Assembly: GCF_029213205.1 (NCBI RefSeq)
Contig: NZ_JARGNH010000009.1
Coordinates: forward strand, 1 to 64,000
DNA: 64,000 nucleotides
From: Pseudooceanicola sp.
GTDB taxonomy: Bacteria > Pseudomonadota > Alphaproteobacteria > Rhodobacterales > Rhodobacteraceae
Direction: 5' to 3'
This document shows, piece by piece, positions 1 through 8,361 of this stretch. The notes under the pieces were generated by a model. It saw nothing but the letters and a program-made list of their open reading frames with translations. It made no database searches and was not told the origin of the DNA. Each line of letters begins with the position of its first letter. Position 1 is the first letter of the stretch. The position numbers and the translations under genes were made by a program.

Positions 1-54
1 AACTGGCCTACTTTTACGCCGCCCTAATGGACCAATTTTGCGCCGCCCTTGACA
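1..54. mobile_element. Terminal end of an IS21-family-like insertion sequence (partial; rest lies left of the window)
   Basis: Two imperfect direct repeats with 24-nt period, tggcctacttttacgccgccc (4-24) and tggaccaattttgcgccgccc (28-48), then a ...ttgaCA end. Multiple subterminal repeats and CA-ending tips are typical of IS21-type elements. Confidence 0.6.
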
Positions 55-121
55 GGAGTACTGGTTTGACGCCCCGGATCGAGCCCGTGATGCGGCGCAA
101 ACCTTGCGTGCCGGGCTTTAA
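53..121 (+). pseudogene. mcrB: C-terminal remnant of mcrB (5-methylcytosine restriction GTPase subunit), truncated at an IS end
   Basis: Frame reads QEYWFDAPDRARDAAQTLRAGL*, with TAA (119-121) overlapping the mcrC ATG (121) as TAATG. Identity is inferred from position upstream of mcrC and from the acidic/aromatic tail. Confidence 0.5.
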
Positions 122-1305
122 TGGCTACCACGATCCCCTTGCGCAATATCTGGCTGCTATTTTTGTACGCGGCCGATCTGGTGCAATTCAAAGGGCGATT
201 TGACCATCAGGTCGAGACCGCCCCGGATCTTCCGGATCTAGTGGCGCGCCTCTTGACCCATGTGGTCGAGGAACGCCTGAGCCGGAACCTATCCCGCGGA
301 TACCGCCCCCAAGTGGCTACCCTGTCGCGGGTGCGGGGGCGTATTGACATGCTAGAAACCACGACCCGCCGATTGATGGACCGCGGTCGCATTGCCTGCC
401 GCTTCGAAGAGCACACGATGGACACGCCCCGCAATCGGCTGGTCAGGGCAGCCCTCGCGCAGCTTGCGAACCGCGTTGCGGATGATCTGGTTGCGCATCG
501 CTGCCGCCAACTGTCCGGGGATTTTACCCGCATGGGCGTTGTCGGCCCCCGCCCCTCCTGGGCAGAAGTGGCCAGTGACCAGATTGGTCGCAATGAGGCC
601 GCCGACCGTTTGATGGTGGCACTGGCCCGGATGGTGTTTAACACGATCATCCCGACAGAGGAGCCCGGGGAGGTATCAGGCGCCCTGCCTGACAGCACCG
701 ACCACCTGATCCGCCGCCTATTCGAGCGGGCGGTGGGCAACGCCCTGCGCCTTGAACTGGAGCCTCAAGGTTGGTGCGTGACTCAAGGCAAACGCCTTTC
801 ATGGCCGGTCACGGCCGCATCCCCCGGGATCGCCGCGATCCTGCCCGGAATGCAGACCGATATTGAGTTGAACCATGTCGAAACGGGGCGCCGAATTGTG
901 ATAGACACGAAATTCACGGCCATCTTTACAGCGTCCAGCTATCGAGACCGGATTCTGAAAAGTGGTTACCTCTACCAGCTTTACACCTATCTGCGCAGTC
1001 AGGAGCGGCCGGGCGATCCCGCTAGCTTAACCGCCGTCGGGATGCTGCTGCATCCGCAGACAGGGGGATCAGTCGATGAAGGGGTAACAATCCAGGGACA
1101 CCGAATGCGCTTCAAGACGGTTGATTTGGCAGGCGATCCTGGAGAGTTCGAGGTGAGCTTACGGGGGGTGTCTCGGAATGAGGGCTCATTAGCCGTAGAT
1201 CGCTCAGTTCCCCTTGGCGATGGAAGCCAACCTTTCTTCCGCGCGCTCTGCGCGCGCTTCGGCTTTCTCAAGGATACCTTGAAGGTCAGAGACTCTTTGT
1301 TCTAG
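121..1305 (+). CDS. mcrC: McrC-family 5-methylcytosine restriction endonuclease subunit
   Basis: N-terminal IPLRNIWLLFLYAADL; nuclease-like region GMQTDIEL...RRIVIDTKFTAIF...YLYQLYTYL typical of McrC PD-(D/E)XK proteins. Confidence 0.85.
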   Translation: MATTIPLRNIWLLFLYAADLVQFKGRFDHQVETAPDLPDLVARLLTHVVEERLSRNLSRGYRPQVATLSRVRGRIDMLETTTRRLMDRGRIACRFEEHTMDTPRNRLVRAALAQLANRVADDLVAHRCRQLSGDFTRMGVVGPRPSWAEVASDQIGRNEAADRLMVALARMVFNTIIPTEEPGEVSGALPDSTDHLIRRLFERAVGNALRLELEPQGWCVTQGKRLSWPVTAASPGIAAILPGMQTDIELNHVETGRRIVIDTKFTAIFTASSYRDRILKSGYLYQLYTYLRSQERPGDPASLTAVGMLLHPQTGGSVDEGVTIQGHRMRFKTVDLAGDPGEFEVSLRGVSRNEGSLAVDRSVPLGDGSQPFFRALCARFGFLKDTLKVRDSLF

Positions 1306-1788
1306 GCCGGCTATTTTTTCCGTGGCGCGCGCATGCTCAAGGGTTAGAGTTTCATAGGCGGTCTGGAGCATATCGAGGTCACTCTGCACATCATGCAGTG
1401 CAGTTTCTGCGTCCTCATGCTGCTTTCCTGCAAGCTTAAGATTTTCTTCAAGATCAGCTTGTTTTTCGGAATAATGATCTCGTAGCTTCTTTAGCTCTCT
1501 GCGCAGCGCCTCCGTCGCAACGCCAGCCTCTTCTTGCGCATCGCGCCATATTCGCGCCGCGAGTTCTTGCGCCAGCTGCTCGATGGGTTCGGGCACATAG
1601 CGCTCTGCGAGAGCCTGACGCTCCTTTTGATCTTCTTTCCAGGCCCTCACCAGGGGCGAAATCGTGGACATAGAACCGCCACCCAAAAGGCTGTGGACGG
1701 CTTGATTCGTCACTGGGCTGCCTCGCGCGATGAGCTTTTCGGCTGCCTCGGCGACAGCTTCGGGCGTTATGGACGACTGACGTGGCAT
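1204..1788 (-). CDS. KfrA-like DNA-binding protein (KfrA N-terminal domain plus long coiled coil)
   Basis: MPRQSSITPEAVAEAAEKLIARGSPVTNQAVHSLLGGGSMSTISPLVRAWKE helix-turn-helix region, then extended coiled-coil heptads. Confidence 0.8.
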   Translation of the reverse strand: MPRQSSITPEAVAEAAEKLIARGSPVTNQAVHSLLGGGSMSTISPLVRAWKEDQKERQALAERYVPEPIEQLAQELAARIWRDAQEEAGVATEALRRELKKLRDHYSEKQADLEENLKLAGKQHEDAETALHDVQSDLDMLQTAYETLTLEHARATEKIAGLEQRVSDLQGILEKAEARAERAEERLASIAKGN

Positions 1789-1809
1789 GGCGTTGCTCCC
1801 TCTTTGTAA

Positions 1810-1826
1810 TATCGTACATTATGATA
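1810..1826. promoter_or_regulatory. Inverted repeat TATCGTA-CAT-TATGATA upstream of the kfrA-like gene; candidate autoregulatory operator
   Basis: 7-3-7 inverted repeat with one mismatch, 21 nt upstream of the predicted start; KfrA proteins are known autorepressors. Confidence 0.4.
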
Positions 1827-2036
1827 CGCAGGGAGCCCACAGGAGAAGCGCGGGCGCTGGTTGCCTGGTATGTGACTTCCTGATTAGTGTAATTAATTGT
1901 AAATTAGGACTTGAACAAGGGGGATGGTATCACCAAATTACACATAGGTCACCGGGCGCCCGATAAGCGGACGAGAACAGAGATCCTACCCTCTGCCCCC
2001 GCCCTGACCACCGAAGAGTCCATAGGAGACCCTACG

Positions 2037-3068
2037 ATGGCTAAGTATTACGTAACCCGTGGCGCGGGCGGATTCAATTCCGCGCTTCCCTTCACCTTCA
2101 CCCTGTCCCCGCTTGTCCTCGCCCGCGCGATGACTCGCGCGCTGGTCGATCTGGCCGCCGCCGAGCGTGAGCTGGGCGATGAGACCGGCTTCGACCCGGC
2201 CCTCTCCGCCTATCGGGCTGCCGTCGATGAGGCCCGTACCCGTGTCCTCGAGCACTGCGAGGCGCTGATCGCCCATGCCCCCGCCACGCTGCAGGCAGCC
2301 TCCCTTCAGCGGGTCGCGGTGCTGGTCGATACCGTCATCCGGTCCGGGGATCCGGTTGAGGTGGCCCGCATCCGCGCCAGTCTTCAGGTGGCACGCTGGG
2401 TCTGGCAGCTGCCGACTACCGTGCCGGGCCACGCCTTCTATAATGCGGCCCTCGATGCCGCGCTGGACGCACTCGGTGGTTATATTGACGGGCCTGACGA
2501 ACCGCAGGACACTCCGCCGGCGGCAGGGTCCCAGACGGTGATGGAGGCCGGTGCGGCGGTGGAGAGGGACGATCATTCGATCCCCACCGCCCATACGGAA
2601 GTCAGCCGCGCCTTCACCGCCCTCGTGCACGGTCTCGAGGCCTGTGTGGCTGCCGAGCGGCGGATCCAGCGCGACGTTGTGGGCGACGATGTGTTTGCCC
2701 CGGAGGTCGCCTCGGACCTGGCTGCGGCAGAGGCAGCCCGCGAGGATCTTCTCGTCCGGCTCGCAGAGGTCACCGCGCTGCCGGAGCAGCGCGGTCTCGA
2801 CCGTCCGCTGCAGCTGTTGGCGAAGGGGCTTCATGCGCTTGTTTCGGTGGAGGATGACGACGACCGCCAGCATATGCATGCAGTCATGGCGGGGAGCGCC
2901 GACCTGTTGCTTGTTCGGGGGGATGCGCCCGCGGTTCGCTGGGTGCGCGCGGCGCAGCGGCGCTTCCTCGACGGCGTCGCACGGCTCATGTCGATGGAAG
3001 ACTTCGGAGGAAGGGGAGCCGGGCCGGACGATGACGGCACGGACGACGCACCCGGGCTCGCGGCCTGA
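2037..3068 (+). CDS. Hypothetical alpha-helical protein; first gene of the island FtsH-like module
   Basis: Open frame with internal ATG at 2037 preceded by AGGAG (MAKYYVTRGAGGFNSALPFTFTLS...). No family recognised. Confidence 0.7.
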   Translation: MAKYYVTRGAGGFNSALPFTFTLSPLVLARAMTRALVDLAAAERELGDETGFDPALSAYRAAVDEARTRVLEHCEALIAHAPATLQAASLQRVAVLVDTVIRSGDPVEVARIRASLQVARWVWQLPTTVPGHAFYNAALDAALDALGGYIDGPDEPQDTPPAAGSQTVMEAGAAVERDDHSIPTAHTEVSRAFTALVHGLEACVAAERRIQRDVVGDDVFAPEVASDLAAAEAAREDLLVRLAEVTALPEQRGLDRPLQLLAKGLHALVSVEDDDDRQHMHAVMAGSADLLLVRGDAPAVRWVRAAQRRFLDGVARLMSMEDFGGRGAGPDDDGTDDAPGLAA

Positions 3069-3133
3069 GTCGCTCCGGACCTCGCCAGGGGGCCACGGCC
3101 CCCTTTCCCTCTTCCCGAACAATGGAGGCGCGC

Positions 3134-3706
3134 ATGCCCCAACAGCCCTTCCTGCCCGGCATCATCTTGCCGAGCCGTCCCGCCGAGCCCCGCGACGCCC
3201 GTAACGCGCTGGCGGCCTACCCTGACATGCCGATCGAGGATCTCTGCCGCTATGCAAAGTGGCTGGGGGCCTCCGCCGAGATGACCGTCGACGCCCTGTT
3301 CTTGCGTCTCGGTGAGCGCATCTTTCCGGCACCCGAGCACGAGCGGCATGATCGCGTGTGGATCCTGCCCGACGGCACGCCGCTGCGCATTCAGGTCAAG
3401 ACGCGCCACAGTCAGGCCGCGAACGGATCCTTTATCTTCAACCTCCGACAGCGCTCGGCCCGCGGGTCGACCGGCAAGGGGCCGTATCTGCCCGAGGATT
3501 TCGACCTGCTTGCCATGGTCATTCTGACCGAAAACGTCGTCGCCTTCACCGCCGACTGGCAGACGCGACATGTCATCCAGCCGAGTGAGATTCCGGCGCT
3601 TCGGCGGCACCCCCGTGCCACGTTGGACGCCGCCCTTATGCGCTTGGGCCATGCCCAGGCGATCCCGGGTCACGTCGACGGGCCGGACCTCAATCTCGCC
3701 GCCTGA
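3134..3706 (+). CDS. Small PD-(D/E)XK-like nuclease/restriction-fold protein
   Basis: RVWILPDGTPLRIQVKTRHSQ...FIFNLRQRS...YLPEDFDLLAMVILTENVVAF: QxK motif plus DFDLLA strand as in PD-(D/E)XK endonuclease-like families; GGAGG RBS 5 nt before ATG 3134. Confidence 0.55.
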   Translation: MPQQPFLPGIILPSRPAEPRDARNALAAYPDMPIEDLCRYAKWLGASAEMTVDALFLRLGERIFPAPEHERHDRVWILPDGTPLRIQVKTRHSQAANGSFIFNLRQRSARGSTGKGPYLPEDFDLLAMVILTENVVAFTADWQTRHVIQPSEIPALRRHPRATLDAALMRLGHAQAIPGHVDGPDLNLAA

Positions 3707-3792
3707 CCGACGGGTCTTTCCACCCCCCAGATCCTTCCTCGGTCCGCCCCCGGCGGTGGGCCGACTGCCCCCCTTTATTCCGGAGTTCTCCC

Positions 3793-6204
3793 ATGACGCA
3801 GCCCACATCCTCCTTCTCGACCCCGCCCGCCACTATCCCGCTCACCGATACCCCGGACTGGGCCACCTTCGCCGCCGAGATCCGGAACGGCCTGCTGTCC
3901 CGGGCCGCCGCATGGGCAGTCACCGCCTACACCGCTTCCGGCCCCACCGAGGATGACGACGCCGAGGCCTCCGTTGCGACGGCCACCGACGCCGGCAACG
4001 CTGAGAAGGCGACAGTCGACACCGGCACCCGGCGCGATACGACTCTGGCGGACGCCGCCCGGTCCAGCGCCCAGAGCGACGGATGGCAACTCGATGATCT
4101 GCTCGATCAGATCGAGGCTGATGCGGCCATGAGTGAGTTCCCCGACGCGTTGCCCTTGGTCCCGGAGGACGCTACGGCACCGCGCAAGCGCTACCGCCTC
4201 CGCCCGGAGGCCGCACTGGCCGTGGTCCGCATCGCCAAGACCTTCGGCTCGGCCGGGGCGATGGGCCGGGCGCTCGGCGCGCCGGGCGCTGTGACCCTGA
4301 TCACCACCGCAGATCCCGCGCTCGACGCGCATCTCATCCAGCTGATCGAGCACATTGCCCAGCCCAACGCGCTCTGGCCGAAGGGCGCGGCGATCCCCGT
4401 CGTGCTGAGTGCCGAGAAGGCCGCGCCCAGCAAGCTGGATGCATCCGAACCGGCTGTCAGTGTGCTCTGCGGCTCGCTGCGCTTGGCGCTGGAGACCCGC
4501 CGCCCGACCGTCCTCATCGCCCCGGCGGCCGGAACCGCGCCGAAGGCGCTCCGGGCGCTTCAGCCTGAGATGGTCGCGCTTGCGCCCCTCGACCGCGAGA
4601 TGCTGGCGCAGATCCTCGGCGATGCCTATCCGGAGGCAGAGGTCCCCGGCGCGGCGCTCACCGCGCTGCCCGCCAACGCGCCGCTCGCGCGGCTCACCCC
4701 CGGCGACCTGCTCCTCGCCCTGCGCTGGCCCGACCCGAAGCGCGCCGTCACGACGCTGGCCGCCGCGCTGGCCCCCGAAGAGACCCAGACTGGGCCGGGG
4801 CTGGCCGCATTCCCGCTGCCCGAGGATGTCCGCGCACCGCTGGAGCAGCTCGTCGAGGATCTGCGGGCATGGAAAGCGGGGGAGATCCGCTGGCGCGACG
4901 TGTCGCGTGGGGTGCTGCTCGCCGGCCCTCCGGGGACCGGCAAGACCGAAACGGCCCGCCAAGTCGCACGCGAGGCGGGGATCGGCATGATCGCCGCGTC
5001 GCTCGCCACATGGCAGGCGCGTGGGGAGCGGTCCTCAGATTTGCTCCGGGCGATGAAGGCGGATTTCGCGCAGGCCGCCAGCGAGGGGCCGTGCATCATT
5101 TTCGTCGATGAGATCGATGTTTTCGGGGACAGAAACCGCCGGGATCACAATGCCTCCTGGACGGAATATGTCGTCGGCAGTCTGTTGGAGTGCCTTGACG
5201 GCTATGCGGCTCAGGAGGGGGTCGTGTCCATGGCCGCGACCAACCATGTCGATAGGGTGGACCCCGCCTTGCGCAGGCCCGGGCGTTTTGACCGCATCCT
5301 CCATCTGCGCCACCCAACGGTCGAGCTGATGCCGCGAGCGCTGCGCTGGCAGGCCTGGCCCGACCTGCGCGACGCCGACTTGACCGCCATCGCCGCGCAG
5401 GCCGTCGGCATGAGCGGCGCCGACGTCGCGGGCCTGGTCCGCGCTGCCCGGGCAACGGCCCGGCGGGCGGGTCGCCCACTCAGCGTGGAGGATCTCTCCG
5501 CGACCCTCGCGGAAATTCGGCCCCCCATGCCGGAGGCTGTCCGCTGGCAGGTGGCGGTTCACGAGGCCGGTCACGCCGTGGTCGGTGCCGCCACCGGGGT
5601 CGCCACGCCCCGCGTGCTCGCCCTCCAGGGCGATGGCGGCGTCACCCATGCGGAACGGCGCGTCATCCACCAGCGGCGGTCCGAACTGGAAGCCGCGCTG
5701 GCCCTCGACATGGCCGGCCGCGCGGCGGAACACCTCGTATTCGGCGAAGCCTCCGCCGGGGCTGGCGGCGCCTCGGACTCCGACCTCGCTCGGGCCACGA
5801 CCATGGCTATCTCGATGGAAGCCGCCTGGGGGCTCGGGGACCGGCTTACGTGGTGCGGCGACCCCGAGACCATCGCGCCCCGCCTGCGCCTCGACCCGCC
5901 GCTCGCGGCCCGCGTCGAGGACCACCTCCGCCGCGCCGAAGACCGGTCGCTGGGGATCCTGCAGGCCCAGAGGCCGGTTCTCGAAGCCATCGCCACCGCG
6001 CTCTGCGACCGGGGCCTGCTGCAGGGGGCTGCGCTGGAGGAGCTGATTTCCCAGGTGAGGCCGGAGGCGGCACAGCCCACGCAAGGCGAGCGGGCGCTGG
6101 AGGTCCAGAAGGCACCGGACCAGTCGAAGTCTGAAGACGAACAGGCGGACAACCGGGATACGGACTGGTCCGTGCCATACCGGCCCCTCGATCGCGCCGC
6201 CTGA
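3793..6204 (+). CDS. FtsH-like AAA+ ATPase with C-terminal M41-type zinc metalloprotease domain, no evident transmembrane segment
   Basis: Walker A GPPGTGKTETARQ, Walker B CIIFVDEIDVFG, SRH ATNHVDRVDPALRRPGRFDR, HEAGH (5560-5574), and AGGASDSDLARATTMA third zinc-ligand region. Confidence 0.85.
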   Translation: MTQPTSSFSTPPATIPLTDTPDWATFAAEIRNGLLSRAAAWAVTAYTASGPTEDDDAEASVATATDAGNAEKATVDTGTRRDTTLADAARSSAQSDGWQLDDLLDQIEADAAMSEFPDALPLVPEDATAPRKRYRLRPEAALAVVRIAKTFGSAGAMGRALGAPGAVTLITTADPALDAHLIQLIEHIAQPNALWPKGAAIPVVLSAEKAAPSKLDASEPAVSVLCGSLRLALETRRPTVLIAPAAGTAPKALRALQPEMVALAPLDREMLAQILGDAYPEAEVPGAALTALPANAPLARLTPGDLLLALRWPDPKRAVTTLAAALAPEETQTGPGLAAFPLPEDVRAPLEQLVEDLRAWKAGEIRWRDVSRGVLLAGPPGTGKTETARQVAREAGIGMIAASLATWQARGERSSDLLRAMKADFAQAASEGPCIIFVDEIDVFGDRNRRDHNASWTEYVVGSLLECLDGYAAQEGVVSMAATNHVDRVDPALRRPGRFDRILHLRHPTVELMPRALRWQAWPDLRDADLTAIAAQAVGMSGADVAGLVRAARATARRAGRPLSVEDLSATLAEIRPPMPEAVRWQVAVHEAGHAVVGAATGVATPRVLALQGDGGVTHAERRVIHQRRSELEAALALDMAGRAAEHLVFGEASAGAGGASDSDLARATTMAISMEAAWGLGDRLTWCGDPETIAPRLRLDPPLAARVEDHLRRAEDRSLGILQAQRPVLEAIATALCDRGLLQGAALEELISQVRPEAAQPTQGERALEVQKAPDQSKSEDEQADNRDTDWSVPYRPLDRAA

Positions 6205-6216
6205 TCCGGTCCGGAC

Positions 6217-6251
6217 CCGCCCGCCTGTACGATCTCGGTGCAGGCGGGCGG
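6217..6251. terminator. GC hairpin after the FtsH-like gene (11-bp perfect stem, 13-nt loop), terminator-like without T-tract
   Basis: ccgcccgcctg / caggcgggcgg inverted repeat 13 nt after the stop codon. Confidence 0.45.
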
Positions 6252-6327
6252 CGGCAAGTCTCTCTGAATAACAAATCCGTCCGAACAGACGATTTGCACC
6301 TGCCTTAACTGAGGCTCGTTTCTGTTA

Positions 6328-8361
6328 TCAGAACAGTCTGGGTAAGCGTTCGATCGCATCCGCTTTTATGCGTACACTGACATCGTCACGATACGTTTGT
6401 TCGTTTATCTCGCTGTAGGGCCTTTGCTCCTGCCCCCGGAAAGCATGTCCGGTGATGTCGTATCTGGTCACGTCAAGCACATCGGGATCGTGCAGCAGGG
6501 TGTCATTAACATAGTGTCGCAAGCTGTGCATGCAGAGCTCTCGTGGATTCCCACCCAGCGCGATCTTCAGCGCCTTCCGCCACATGTCGTCGATGCTTTC
6601 GCCAAATTTTTCCACGCCCTCAGCGGGATCAAGGCTTAGGCTGCGTGCGCTGCCCGACCGCGGCTTCGGGATAACATCTGGGAACAGAAACGTTTCGCCG
6701 TGTGCCTGCATGCGCCCGGCATGTTCCATCAGACCCAGTTCCACCAGGTGCGAGTGAATCGGAACGAACCGCGTGAGTTTCTTTCGCGGATCCGTTGTCC
6801 CTTCTTCCTCGCCTTTGAGCCCACGCCAGGCGTTAGACTGAATGATGATTGTCGGGATGCCCTCGATCGTCACGATATCAGAGGGCAGGAGGCCAGCGAT
6901 CTCGGCTCGGCGTGAGCCCGTGTATGCGAGAATCAGGGGCACCCAATAGCGAGAGTCTTTCTTGATCATCTCGCCAGGAACATGCCGGCGGCCTGGGCTC
7001 TTGTGGCCTTGCCATAGCGGATGCCCAAACACCGTACGGACTTCATCGAGACGAAACACGGACCGACGTTTGTGATCGAGGACCCGACCACTTGTTTTCG
7101 GCCGCAGAGATGCGAGTTCAGGCTTGAAGCGGAGGGCGTGTCCCTCGGAAACGGCGCGGCCCAAAAAAAGTTCAAGAGATTTCAGGTGACGTTTGATTGT
7201 TCCAGAGGCCAGTCCAACCTGATCGCGTGGCATGTTGGCCGCGATCGCCTTCACCTGGCCATAGCTACGCCGCTGATCATATACTGACCGTAGGAAGGTC
7301 TTCGGGATTTCCTTGAGAGCGTCCGCGTATCGCCGCAGGTGCCACTGCTCGACTTCATCGATCGTTTGAATGCCATTCACAAAACAGAAAAGACGCAGAT
7401 CAGCGGCGCGCTGCTGCGCCACGCCGTCGGATAGGCCTTCCTGTCGGGCATATCTCCAGAATATCCCGGCGATGTCGCGAGTGTAGCTTCCGTCCCCCGG
7501 TTCAGGTGCCGACTGGGCCGCTGCGAATTGTTTCATCAGTTCGCCTACCGTAAATGTCCCATCAATCAAATCGACGCCGTGGGATATAGGCGCGAGTTGT
7601 TTGGTGCACTTGATAGGTGTGGTGGTTGTATCGGGTTCGAGTGTCAGTTGATCCGCCATGACGACCGGTTCAACTTGTTCAGAGTTTATTGACGTCAGCA
7701 GCGCATCAGCTTCCGACAGATAGGTTTCTTTTTGACGTTTAGTGATGCTGGATAGGGCTGCCAGCCTGACCTTTAGATCCGCCTCCCGTACTTGGGCGTG
7801 ATGCTCCATCGAAGCGAGGGTCGCACCGGTGGTTTCGGTAAATCTTTTCACCATCGTCCGTCGGGCCTCTGGTGACATGATCCGAGCATATTCGATTTGA
7901 TAGATGCGAAGCATATGCTCCACCTGCGCCGGCGTCCAAGCCGGATCGATTCTATGGGGGGGAAATGTCGAGTGAACACCGTCTTCCAGCAGGGTCAGCA
8001 CTGCGAGCTTTTGGATATCCCGAAGCCACGCACCGTCCTGAAGGCCGCGCCCCGTCATCCGCTCAATCCGGACCTTGCGATGAAATTCCGGCAGCACCTG
8101 ACGCAGGCTGGTGGCCATGTATTTCGAGACCACCTCTTCAGGGAGGGCAGGAGAGAGCAGGATCAGCGACGACATCATTCGATCGAATTCCACAGTGATA
8201 CGTCCCGTTAATATAGACGCTGAACGCTCATCTGTGGTGCCCAGAGGGATGACCACTGGTCCGATTTTTGGGGATAACCCCGGTATCCGTCTTCGAAAAT
8301 AGAAGCGGTGTCCCTGACGATAGAGGTACTTACCGGTTGTTGGGTGGTCTTGTGTCCGCAT
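6328..8361 (-). CDS. Large tyrosine recombinase/site-specific integrase
   Basis: C-terminal motifs AYTGSRRAEIAGL, HSLRHYVND, DITGHAFRGQ...RPYSEI; N-terminal YLYRQGHRFYFRRRIPG; lies against the 3' end of tRNA-Asn. The ORF extends to 8463, but M at 8361 is the more likely start. Confidence 0.88.
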   Translation of the reverse strand: MRTQDHPTTGKYLYRQGHRFYFRRRIPGLSPKIGPVVIPLGTTDERSASILTGRITVEFDRMMSSLILLSPALPEEVVSKYMATSLRQVLPEFHRKVRIERMTGRGLQDGAWLRDIQKLAVLTLLEDGVHSTFPPHRIDPAWTPAQVEHMLRIYQIEYARIMSPEARRTMVKRFTETTGATLASMEHHAQVREADLKVRLAALSSITKRQKETYLSEADALLTSINSEQVEPVVMADQLTLEPDTTTTPIKCTKQLAPISHGVDLIDGTFTVGELMKQFAAAQSAPEPGDGSYTRDIAGIFWRYARQEGLSDGVAQQRAADLRLFCFVNGIQTIDEVEQWHLRRYADALKEIPKTFLRSVYDQRRSYGQVKAIAANMPRDQVGLASGTIKRHLKSLELFLGRAVSEGHALRFKPELASLRPKTSGRVLDHKRRSVFRLDEVRTVFGHPLWQGHKSPGRRHVPGEMIKKDSRYWVPLILAYTGSRRAEIAGLLPSDIVTIEGIPTIIIQSNAWRGLKGEEEGTTDPRKKLTRFVPIHSHLVELGLMEHAGRMQAHGETFLFPDVIPKPRSGSARSLSLDPAEGVEKFGESIDDMWRKALKIALGGNPRELCMHSLRHYVNDTLLHDPDVLDVTRYDITGHAFRGQEQRPYSEINEQTYRDDVSVRIKADAIERLPRLF

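Noticed and set aside
1-54. Short tandem repeats considered as a CRISPR or satellite array
   Set aside because: Only two imperfect 20-21-nt units without distinct spacers; better explained as an IS21-type end.
1986-4962. Long minus-strand ORFs (1986-3122, 2831-3808, 3775-4962) across the island module
   Set aside because: Shadow ORFs with Arg/Gly-rich composition; the plus-strand genes have RBSs and recognisable domains (AAA+, M41, PD-(D/E)XK-like).
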